A stretch of DNA of 9,199 bases from CAYUYH01 sp964449175 (lineage in GTDB: Bacteria; Planctomycetota; Phycisphaerae; SM23-33), in NCBI GenBank assembly GCA_964449175.1, contig CAYUYH010000106.1, positions 1 to 9,199 of the forward strand, in the 5' to 3' direction. The translations under genes and the position numbers were made by a program. Shown here in pieces: positions 1-7,120 of this stretch (positions are counted from its first letter, which is position 1; each line of letters starts with the position of its first letter). A model generated the notes under the pieces. The model was not told the origin of the DNA and did no database searches. It saw only the letters and a list, made by a program, of their open reading frames with translations.

Positions 1-25
1 TTGCACGCCCCACGGCTATGGGCCC

Positions 26-1459
26 CTATCGGCGGCGTTTCTTCTTCTTCTGGCGGGTGCGTTCCTTCTTGGTCAGGCGGTGGGATCGCTGCTTGACCTT
101 GAACCGCGGCACGCCACCGGCCATGCCCATCTGCCCCATCTGCTTGGCGAAGCTGGCCCGGTCGCGCGTGCCCATCCCGGCCATCTGCTTCATCATGCCC
201 GAGGCCATCGTGAAGCTCTTGACCAGTCCGGAGACGTCCTGCGGCTGGGTGCCGCTGCCGCGTGCGATTCGGCGGCGGCGGTTGGCCTCGATGACCGAGG
301 GGGTCTCGCGCTCGGTTGGCGTCATCGAATTGATGATCGCCTCCATGCCCTTCAGCTCGTCGCCGTCCATCTGCATGCCGGCCATCTGCTCGCTCATGCC
401 GGGCATGAGCTTGAGCACGTCCTTAAGCGGCCCGAGCTTCTGCATCTGCTTTATCTGCGAGAGGAAGTCGGTGAGCGTGAAGCGGCCCTTGGCCATCTTC
501 TCCTGCATCTTGGCGGCCTGGTCGGCGTCGAACTGCTGCTGGGTCTTCTCGACCAGGCTTACGACATCGCCCATGCCGAGGATTCGCCCGGCCATGCGGT
601 CGGCGTGGAAGGCCTCCAGCTTGTCCAGCTTCTCGCCGACGCCGATGAACTTGATGGGCTTGCCGGTGACGGCCTTGACCGACAGCGCCGCCCCGCCGCG
701 GGCGTCGGAGTCGAACTTCGTGAGGATCACGCCGTCCAGCTCCAGCCGCTCGTTGAATTCCTTGGCGGAGTTGACGGCGTCTTGCCCGGTCATGGCGTCG
801 CAGACGAGGTAGATCTGGTGGGGGTTGACGGCCGAGGCGATGTCCGCGGCCTGCTTCATCATCTCCTCGTCGATGTGCAGCCGGCCGGCGGTGTCGACGA
901 TCAGCACGTCGCAGTCGTTCTCGCCTGCCCAGGAGAGGGCCTTGCGGGCGACGCGGACGGGGTTCTTCTCGCCGGCGATCTTGAACGTCGGAGCGCCGAC
1001 CTGCTCGGCGATGATGGACAGTTGATCGACGGCGGCGGGCCTCTGCAGGTCGCAGGCCACCAGCGCCGGGTGCTTGCCCTGTGACATCACGTGCCTGGCG
1101 AGCTTGCCGCAGGTGGTGGTCTTGCCGCTGCCCTGGAGCCCGGCCATCATTATGATCGTCGGCGGCGGCGTGACGTAGTAGATTCGGCTGTCGACCGGGC
1201 CCATCAGCTCGGCCAGCTCGTCGTGGACGATCTTGACCATGAGCTGGCCGGGATGGAGCGACTTGAGGACATCCTGCCCGACGGCCTTGGCGGTCACGTC
1301 GTCGCAGAACTTGCGGACGACTTCGTAGTGGACGTCGGCCTCCAGCAGGGCCGTGCGAACCTCCCGCATAGCCTCGGCGACGTTGGCCTCGGTGATCCGC
1401 CCGCGCCCGGAGAGGCGCCGGAAGACGCCGGTGAATCTCTCTGTCAATGACTCGAACAT
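26..1459 (-). CDS. ffh: Signal recognition particle protein Ffh (SRP54 GTPase)
   Basis: Ffh binds SRP RNA and the signal sequences of nascent membrane proteins, and docks the ribosome on the receptor FtsY in a GTP-dependent cycle. The 477-residue product has the full NG-M layout. The N domain is residues 1-90. The G domain follows, with P-loop GLQGSGKTTT (107-116), DLQRPAAVDQL (137-147), DTAGR (189-193), TKFD (247-250) and GVGEK (273-277). The methionine-rich M domain (about 325-450) carries the RNA-binding stretch NRRRRIARGSGT (393-404). It is slightly longer than E. coli Ffh because of a C-terminal tail dense in Lys and Arg (about 453-477). The ATG gives the normal family N-terminus (MFESLTERF). 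The only purine-rich upstream match, GAGGTG, is about 14 bases away, so the ribosome-binding site is weak. The stop is TAG. Family assignment is certain; an extended function for the tail is only inference. Confidence 0.98.
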   Translation of the reverse strand: MFESLTERFTGVFRRLSGRGRITEANVAEAMREVRTALLEADVHYEVVRKFCDDVTAKAVGQDVLKSLHPGQLMVKIVHDELAELMGPVDSRIYYVTPPPTIIMMAGLQGSGKTTTCGKLARHVMSQGKHPALVACDLQRPAAVDQLSIIAEQVGAPTFKIAGEKNPVRVARKALSWAGENDCDVLIVDTAGRLHIDEEMMKQAADIASAVNPHQIYLVCDAMTGQDAVNSAKEFNERLELDGVILTKFDSDARGGAALSVKAVTGKPIKFIGVGEKLDKLEAFHADRMAGRILGMGDVVSLVEKTQQQFDADQAAKMQEKMAKGRFTLTDFLSQIKQMQKLGPLKDVLKLMPGMSEQMAGMQMDGDELKGMEAIINSMTPTERETPSVIEANRRRRIARGSGTQPQDVSGLVKSFTMASGMMKQMAGMGTRDRASFAKQMGQMGMAGGVPRFKVKQRSHRLTKKERTRQKKKKRRR

Positions 1460-1538
1460 GGCGGAGAGGATAGCACCTCGATGCGGCCATTGGAAGCCGC
1501 CGCCGCGGCAGCGCCCCGCCCGCCCGGCGCAAAGAAGC

Positions 1539-1570
1539 GGGCCTCGGCCAGTCGTCGCCGGCCAGGGCCC
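1539..1570 (-). terminator. Weak terminator-like hairpin after the zinc-ribbon gene
   Basis: Between the zinc-ribbon gene and ffh, the outer arms 1539-1543 and 1566-1570 (5 bp) and inner arms 1546-1549 and 1560-1563 (4 bp) can pair around a 10-base loop. A 2x2 internal mismatch separates the arms on the minus strand. The minus strand then reads GCTTCTTTGCG, which is only modestly T-rich. It could end the zinc-ribbon transcript or be a structure in the ffh leader. The rest of 1460-1624 is very GC-rich, with only small 5-bp stems (for example 1587-1600), and I see no promoter there. Confidence 0.3.
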
Positions 1571-1624
1571 GTCAGACCATGATTTTGCCCGGCAGCGGGC
1601 GCGCGGGCGCTTCCCGCCGCCCCA

Positions 1625-2065
1625 CTACTCGATGCTCTGCTTCATGCCTTCAAGGTAGTCGGTTCCGCAGTACGGACACACATCCCGCTTGGCCCTGCGG
1701 TTGAGCAGTCTCGTCCTGACGAAGAACTTACCGCACTTGAAGCACTTCAGCATTTTCACGGCGCTGTGCTTGGCGCCGCACTTGGGACAGTCCGCCCTGG
1801 TGTCGTCTTGCTCCTCAAGCCGGTTCATGGCCTTCTGGTCGACGTGGAACTCGGCCCCGCAATTGAAGCAATGGTACATCCATCCCTCTTCCTTCTTGGG
1901 GCCGGATGGACCCCTGGCGATGAACGTGAAGTAGATGGTGAGCGCCAGCGCGCCCACGATCACCGCCGCCAAGGCAGCCGCGAAGAAGTACTCCCCCTTG
2001 TCTCCGCTGCCACGCCCGAACTCAAGGGCCTTGATCGACCTGCGAGGCCAGCCTGTCTGTATCAT
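1625..2065 (-). CDS. Membrane-anchored double zinc-ribbon protein, function unknown
   Basis: This 146-residue protein matches no named family I recognise. It has a short basic N-terminus, one strong hydrophobic segment (about 26-50, from YFFAAALAAV to YFTFIA), a charged linker, and then four CxxC knuckles: C66/C69 (CFNC), C93/C96 (CPKC), C108/C111 (CFKC) and C130/C133 (CPYC). Paired in order they make two four-cysteine zinc ribbons on one membrane anchor. Zinc ribbons usually bind nucleic acid or protein partners; which applies here is unknown, and topology is ambiguous because both flanks of the hydrophobic segment are basic. The ATG start is supported by AGGAG (2073-2077) with a 7-base spacer, among the best ribosome-binding sites in the window. 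It lies 276 bases downstream of lon and probably has its own promoter. The stop is TAG. The coding call is firm; the function is open. Confidence 0.85.
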   Translation of the reverse strand: MIQTGWPRRSIKALEFGRGSGDKGEYFFAAALAAVIVGALALTIYFTFIARGPSGPKKEEGWMYHCFNCGAEFHVDQKAMNRLEEQDDTRADCPKCGAKHSAVKMLKCFKCGKFFVRTRLLNRRAKRDVCPYCGTDYLEGMKQSIE

Positions 2066-2072
2066 CTGAAAG

Positions 2073-2077
2073 CTCCT
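2073..2077 (-). promoter_or_regulatory. Ribosome-binding site of the zinc-ribbon gene
   Basis: The minus strand reads AGGAG here, 7 bases before the ATG at 2063-2065. This fixes the start of the zinc-ribbon gene. Confidence 0.75.
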
Positions 2078-2148
2078 GCCAAATCCACACTTGCCCGTGA
2101 CGGAACGCCGAGGGGCATCTTCACGGCCGCGGCCGCGCGCGCCTTCAC

Positions 2149-2183
2149 TAATAGCACGTTAGCAGATGCCACGCGTGCTATCA
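2149..2183. repeat. Inverted repeat overlapping the promoter (possible operator)
   Basis: TAATAGCACG (2149-2158) and CGTGCTATCA (2174-2183) are 10-base inverted arms with one mismatch; the inner 8 bases match perfectly across a 15-base spacer. One arm overlaps the putative -35 and the other overlaps and follows the putative -10, as a repressor operator might. Alternatively, read on the plus strand, the stem is followed 6 bases later by T7 (2188-2194), so it could act as a terminator for antisense transcripts. It is not a CIRCE element, since the CTC/GAG inner halves are missing. Confidence 0.4.
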
Positions 2184-2184
2184 A
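2156..2184 (-). promoter_or_regulatory. Candidate sigma-70-type promoter for the zinc-ribbon gene
   Basis: On the minus strand, TTGATA (2179-2184) matches the -35 consensus at 5 of 6 positions. A 17-base spacer ending in an extended -10 TGC leads to TAACGT (2156-2161), a weaker -10 that keeps the key T, A and final T. An A7 run (2188-2194) and a further A4 tract (2204-2207) lie just upstream, like an UP element, in otherwise GC-rich DNA. Initiation near 2149 would leave a leader of roughly 80 bases containing the 12-bp palindrome at 2124-2135. Prediction by eye only. Confidence 0.45.
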
Positions 2185-2341
2185 AAGTTTTTTTCCCGGA
2201 CGATTTTCCGCGCTCCCGCCGGCCAACTCCTCGGAGAGCAGTGCCTTGCGCCTTCCGAACAGCCGAGGGCAAACGCGGACGCCCCGCGCATCTCAGCCCG
2301 CCATGGCAGAGCGGCCGACCGCGATGCCGCCACCGCGACGG

Positions 2342-4021
2342 TCAGCGCTTGGACCTGTCGCGCGGCGACGCCGCCTTCTTGCGAGTCTTGGTCTTGGTCT
2401 TGGTCTTAGGCTTGGGCTTGGGCTTGGGCTTGGGCTTGCCGGCGGAGGGGGGCTTGAAGCCGTCGCCGAAGGCCAGCTTCAGCACATCGTCGACGTTGTT
2501 GACGAACTGGAAGTCCAGGCCGCTGCGCGCGTCGGAGGGCACGTCGACCAGGTCCTTTCGGTTCCGCTCCGGCAGGACGACGGTCTTAATGCCCGCGCGC
2601 TTCGCCGCCAGCACCTTCTCCTTGACGCCGCCGACGGGTAGCACCAGTCCGCGCAGGGTGATCTCGCCCGTCATCGCCACGTCCGGCCTGACCGCGCGAC
2701 TCGTCAGCAGGCTCGTCAGCGCCGTGAACATGGCCACGCCGGCCGACGGGCCGTCTTTCGGCACGGCGCCTGCGGGAACGTGCACGTGGACGTCGGTCCT
2801 GGACAGCTTGGCCGGGTCGAGATTGAACCAGGGGGCGCGGCTCTTGACCAGGCTGAACGCCGCCTGCACGCTCTCGCGCATCACGTCGCCGATCTGCCCG
2901 GTCAGTATCATGCCGCCCTTTCCGGGATAGGCGGTGGCCTCTATGAATATGATCTCGCCGCCGGCAGTGGTGTAGGCCAGGCCCGTGGCCACGCCGGGCA
3001 TGGAGGTGCGTTGGGCGAGCTCGCTCTCGTACTTCCTGGGTCCGAGCATCTTGGCCACCAATTGGGGCGTGACCTTGCGTGTCTTTGCCTCGCCGCCGGC
3101 GATGGCGGCGGCCACCGCGCGGCAGACCGAGCCAATCTGCCTCTCCAGCTCGCGCACGCCCGCCTCGCGCGTGTAGTCGGCGATGATCTTCCGCAGGGCC
3201 GGGGCGGCCCAGCGCGCCTGGGAGGCGGTCAGCCCGTTCTCCTGAAGCTGCCTGGGCACAAGGTACTTCTCGGCGATGCGCAGCTTCTCGCGCTGCGTGT
3301 AGCCGGGCAGCTCGATGACCTCCATCCGGTCGCGCAGCGCCGCCGAGACAGTGCCCATGATGTTGGCCGTGCCGATGAACATGACCTTCGACAGGTCGAA
3401 CGGCACGTTGAGGTAGTGGTCCTGGAACGTGTTGTTCTGGGCCGGGTCGAGCACCTCCAGCAGCGCCGAGGTGGGGTCGCCCCTGAAGTCGGCCCCCACC
3501 TTGTCCAGCTCGTCCAGCATGAACACGGGGTTGTTCGTGCCGGCCTTGCGGATCTCCTGGACGATCCGCCCCGGCATGGCGCCGATGTAGGTGCGGCGAT
3601 GCCCGCGAAGCTCCGCCTCGTCGCGCATTCCGCCCAGCGACATGCGGATGAACTTCCGTCCGAGCGCCCGGGCGATGGACTGCCCCAGCGAGGTCTTGCC
3701 CACGCCGGGCGGGCCGACGAAACACAGAATCGGACCTCGCGACTCGGGCGCCAGCTTGCGGACGGCCAGGTACTCGAGAATCCGCCGCTTGACCTTGTCC
3801 AGGTTGTAGTGGTCCTCGTTGAGGATTCTCTTGGCCCGCTTGACGTCCATGTCGTCCTTGGTGGCCTTGGACCAGGGCAGCTCGGTCATCCAGTCGAGGT
3901 AGGTCCGAATGACGTTGTACTCCGGGCTCATCGCCGGGATGGTTTCCATCCGGCTGACTTCTCGCAGGGCCTCGGACTTCACCGTCGGCGGCATGCCGGC
4001 TGAGTCGATCTTGCCCTTCAT
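2342..4021 (-). CDS. lon: Lon protease, ATPase and peptidase part (downstream of the in-frame TAG)
   Basis: This is the energy-dependent unfoldase/protease part of LonA, 559 codons from the first Met after the TAG; homology begins 30 codons earlier at SQREYFLQEQ (4111). Residues below are counted from the Met. The AAA+ module has Walker A GPPGVGKT (103-110), Walker B VFMLDELDK (166-174), sensor-1 FIGTAN (215-220) and an arginine-finger region ALRDRME (228-234). The protease domain has the Ser-Lys dyad: Ser426 in PKDGPSAGVAM and Lys469 in GGVKEK, 43 residues apart as in E. coli Lon. The tail is unusual: alternating Lys-Pro then Lys-Thr (about 529-546), followed by a basic end. The minus strand reads GAGGT about 8 bases before the Met, so internal initiation is conceivable. 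The stop is TGA. Active-site intactness argues against an old pseudogene. Translation as a separate protein is unproven. Confidence 0.85.
   Translation of the reverse strand: MKGKIDSAGMPPTVKSEALREVSRMETIPAMSPEYNVIRTYLDWMTELPWSKATKDDMDVKRAKRILNEDHYNLDKVKRRILEYLAVRKLAPESRGPILCFVGPPGVGKTSLGQSIARALGRKFIRMSLGGMRDEAELRGHRRTYIGAMPGRIVQEIRKAGTNNPVFMLDELDKVGADFRGDPTSALLEVLDPAQNNTFQDHYLNVPFDLSKVMFIGTANIMGTVSAALRDRMEVIELPGYTQREKLRIAEKYLVPRQLQENGLTASQARWAAPALRKIIADYTREAGVRELERQIGSVCRAVAAAIAGGEAKTRKVTPQLVAKMLGPRKYESELAQRTSMPGVATGLAYTTAGGEIIFIEATAYPGKGGMILTGQIGDVMRESVQAAFSLVKSRAPWFNLDPAKLSRTDVHVHVPAGAVPKDGPSAGVAMFTALTSLLTSRAVRPDVAMTGEITLRGLVLPVGGVKEKVLAAKRAGIKTVVLPERNRKDLVDVPSDARSGLDFQFVNNVDDVLKLAFGDGFKPPSAGKPKPKPKPKPKTKTKTKTRKKAASPRDRSKR
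2385..2438 (-). repeat. Nine-unit hexanucleotide repeat in the lon 3' end
   Basis: Nine consecutive 6-base units fill 54 bases. In the lon sense direction they are five CAAGCC, one TAAGAC and three CAAGAC units, encoding alternating Lys-Pro and then Lys-Thr. Since the unit is a multiple of three, slippage would change tail length without shifting the frame. Confidence 0.9.
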
Positions 4022-4039
4022 CTCCTCGACCTCAGCCGA
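4022..4039 (-). promoter_or_regulatory. Possible internal ribosome-binding site for the Lon C-terminal part
   Basis: Directly before the ATG at 4019-4021 the minus strand is purine-rich, with GAGGT about 8 bases upstream and GAGGAG abutting the start. It could support initiation or translational restart after the TAG at 4112-4114, about 90 bases upstream. The same bases encode conserved Glu-rich Lon sequence, so the match may be incidental. Confidence 0.3.
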
Positions 4040-4111
4040 CCTGTCGTCGCTCTGGCCCAGTTCCTTTCGGATGGCCTTGAGCTGCTCCTGGAGGAAGTAC
4101 TCCCGCTGGCT

Positions 4112-4114
4112 CTA
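4112..4114 (-). other. lon: In-frame TAG codon interrupting lon
   Basis: The minus strand reads ATC GAC TAG AGC CAG CGG. Codons 1-252 upstream are a good Lon N-terminal domain, and codons from 254 onward continue at once with the conserved SQREYFLQEQLKAIRKELG segment in the same frame (4870 to 2342, 842 codons including the TAG). In E. coli Lon the aligned residue is Lys (KSQREYYL), and AAG, CAG or GAG to TAG each need one base change. No other lesion is visible. The codon sits at the border of the N-terminal domain and the helical/AAA+ region. It may be a real nonsense mutation, a sequence error, a suppressed or read-through stop, or the boundary of a split gene. Confidence 0.9.
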
Positions 4115-4870
4115 GTCGATGTTGGCCCGCACCTGGCTCTGGATCTTGTCGGACAGCTCGAGCACCTCCAACTGGTGCTGAAGCTCGACGATGACCCTTC
4201 TGAGCCTCTCGTCCACTCGCAGCTCCTCCAGGAGCTGCTGCTTGGTGGCGAAGTCCAGCGGCAGGTTGGAGGCCAGGAAGTCCGCCAGCGTGCCCGGGCC
4301 CTCGATGCTGCCGAGCACCAGGCCGGCCTCGTCGGGGATGTTCGGGGACAGCTTCAGAATCCGCTGGGCGACCGTGCGGGCGTTCATCACGAGCGCTTCG
4401 GTTTCCGTGGTCTTGGGCACTTCCTCGGCCAGCACGCGGACCTTGGCCCTGAGGTACGGCTCGCGGGCGATGTACTCCTCGATCGCCACCCTGGCCAGCC
4501 CGGTGATGATGATCCGGTTGTCCTCCTCGCTCCTGAGCAGCTTGAGGATCATCGTCGCCGTGCCGACGTCGTAGAGGTCCTTCGGGCCGGGTTCCTCGAT
4601 CTCCGGGTCTTTCTGGCAGACCACAATGATGATCTTCTCGGTCGGCAGGACGCCGTGGATCAGACGGCGCGATCTCTCGCGTCCGATCGGCAGGGGCATG
4701 ACGGTGCTCGGGAACAGCACCACGCCGCGGACCGGCAGCACGGCCGCCTCGTCGGGAATCGAGACCTGCTCGACGTGGCTGTCGTCGGCCTGGCCCGCTC
4801 TGCCGGGCGTGACGACGACCTCGCCTTCGTCGTCGGTGATTATCTTAGGCCTGAACAGTTCCGAGCACAC
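4112..4870 (-). CDS. lon: Lon protease, N-terminal substrate-recognition part (ends at in-frame TAG)
   Basis: These 252 codons encode the LonA N-terminal domain, which helps recognise substrates and assemble the hexamer. A variable, acidic first ~40 residues lead into the family signature AAVLPVRGVVLFPSTVMPLP (42-61), then PIGRERSRRLI (61-71), the beta-rich core to about residue 150, and a helical part with NLPLDFATKQQLLEEL (202-217) ending in LELSDKIQSQVRANID. The start is GTG at 4868-4870, with a modest GCAGG 7 bases upstream and only 3 bases after the hsp20 stop, implying translational coupling. On its own this part has no ATPase or protease activity. If the TAG is real and efficient, the cell makes this orphan domain, which could be inert or could interfere with another Lon copy. 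The gene assignment is firm; the product form is uncertain. Confidence 0.88.
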   Translation of the reverse strand: MCSELFRPKIITDDEGEVVVTPGRAGQADDSHVEQVSIPDEAAVLPVRGVVLFPSTVMPLPIGRERSRRLIHGVLPTEKIIIVVCQKDPEIEEPGPKDLYDVGTATMILKLLRSEEDNRIIITGLARVAIEEYIAREPYLRAKVRVLAEEVPKTTETEALVMNARTVAQRILKLSPNIPDEAGLVLGSIEGPGTLADFLASNLPLDFATKQQLLEELRVDERLRRVIVELQHQLEVLELSDKIQSQVRANID

Positions 4871-4873
4871 CGG

Positions 4874-5311
4874 CTAGCCTGCCTTTCTGGGCAGATGGAC
4901 CCAGAGGTACCCGTTGCCGTAAGAGGCCGACAACTCCGCCGACGCGTCCACGTCCACGTCCGGCGGCAGGGGCAGCTTGCGGCAGAACCGTCCGTGGTCT
5001 ATCTCCATCATGTGCACCCGCGGCGGCCGGGGACAGTTCGCCAGCGTCGGCACGTCCCGCTGCCCGCTGATCATCATCAGACCCTCTTCGATGCGCAGGT
5101 CTATCTCGCTGACGCTGACGCCCGCCAGATCCACGACGACGCAATAGCGGTTCTCGTCCTCGTCCTCGTAGAAGTTCACCGCCGGCGTCCAGGCATCGCT
5201 GGCGGCAAACCTGCTGACCTGGTGACCCAGCACATGATTGACCCATCGCCCCATGTTTCGGGCCATGGAGGCGAAGCCTTCGTCGCCGGCGGATCTCACT
5301 TCAAGGGCCAT
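4874..5311 (-). CDS. hsp20: Small heat-shock protein, Hsp20/alpha-crystallin family
   Basis: This is an ATP-independent holdase that binds unfolding proteins and keeps them available for refolding or proteolysis. The 145-residue product has a short N-terminal arm (1-40) and an alpha-crystallin domain from WTPAVNFYED (41-50), through CVVVDLAGVSVSEIDLRIEE (57-76) and FCRKLPLPPDVD (109-120), to the closing A-x-x-x-NG-x-L-type strand SASYGNGYLWVHLPRKAG (128-145). It stops right after that strand, so the C-terminal extension with the I-x-I/V oligomerisation motif is missing; large oligomers may be less stable. The ATG is supported by AAGGGG (5319-5324) with a 7-base spacer. It is the first gene of an hsp20-lon unit (3-base gap), a sensible pairing because sHsp-bound clients are protease targets. 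The stop is TAG and is in frame with lon. No CIRCE element or heat-shock promoter is evident upstream. Confidence 0.93.
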   Translation of the reverse strand: MALEVRSAGDEGFASMARNMGRWVNHVLGHQVSRFAASDAWTPAVNFYEDEDENRYCVVVDLAGVSVSEIDLRIEEGLMMISGQRDVPTLANCPRPPRVHMMEIDHGRFCRKLPLPPDVDVDASAELSASYGNGYLWVHLPRKAG

Positions 5312-5318
5312 CGCTACA

Positions 5319-5324
5319 CCCCTT
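5319..5324 (-). promoter_or_regulatory. Ribosome-binding site of hsp20
   Basis: The minus strand reads AAGGGG, 7 bases before the ATG at 5309-5311. The remaining ~60 bases up to the degP terminator hold no promoter I can defend. Confidence 0.6.
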
Positions 5325-5381
5325 ACAAGGTACCTCGATCTCAGCTGTGGACGGACTTCCTGGTCGCAACGGAAATGACAA

Positions 5382-5415
5382 GCCGGCGCGGGGCTATTGC
5401 TGCTCCCGCGCCGGC
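5382..5415 (-). terminator. Strong GC hairpin, probable terminator of degP
   Basis: GCCGGCGCGGG (5382-5392) pairs perfectly with CCCGCGCCGGC (5405-5415) over 11 bp around a 12-base loop, 32 bases past the degP stop. On the minus strand it is followed by TTGTCATTTCC, T-rich but without an uninterrupted T run, so termination may be partial or factor-assisted. It separates degP from hsp20-lon. Confidence 0.6.
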
Positions 5416-5447
5416 CTTATTCTACCAGCGAAAAGGCGGATGTGAAA

Positions 5448-7031
<1,584 letters not shown>

Positions 7032-7038
7032 GAGCGTA

Positions 7039-7044
7039 TCCTTT
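7039..7044 (-). promoter_or_regulatory. Ribosome-binding site that decides the degP start
   Basis: The minus strand reads AAAGGA, 7 bases before the ATG at 7029-7031. The same frame is open further upstream to 7124, but those 31 codons (Arg/Pro-rich) would sit ahead of the signal peptide and lack such a site, so the downstream ATG is preferred. Confidence 0.7.
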
Positions 7045-7055
7045 CCTTCACGCAC

Positions 7056-7075
7056 GCCCCTCGGCCTCGCGGGGC
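7056..7075 (-). other. Small hairpin upstream of degP
   Basis: GCCCC (7056-7060) pairs with GGGGC (7071-7075); after one mismatch a further CG/CG adds 2 bp around the tetraloop GCCT. There is no T run on the minus strand, so a terminator is doubtful. It could be a weak end for the upstream transcript or part of the degP leader. The rest of 7032-7120 shows no clear promoter. Confidence 0.25.
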
Positions 7076-7120
7076 TCCTGGAATCGTGCAACGCCGCCGC
7101 GTCAGGCCGGACGGACGGCA

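Noticed and set aside
1..25. Terminator or start of the next gene after ffh
   Set aside because: Only a 4-bp stem is possible in the 25 bases available; too little sequence to call anything.
1460..1624. SRP RNA (4.5S) gene next to ffh
   Set aside because: The conserved tip-loop sequence and a long pairing hairpin of the expected type are not seen; only short GC stems are present.
2317..2343. Hairpin at the lon stop codon as a lon terminator
   Set aside because: Only a 5+2 bp stem with a bulge, overlapping the stop codon, and no T run follows on the minus strand.
2385..2438. Short direct repeats as a CRISPR-like array
   Set aside because: Units are 6 bases with no spacers and lie in frame inside lon, encoding a simple Lys-Pro/Lys-Thr tail.
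5312..5381. Heat-shock promoter or CIRCE operator upstream of hsp20
   Set aside because: No TTAGCACTC/GAGTGCTAA pair and no convincingly spaced -35/-10 pair; TTGCGA has no matching -10.
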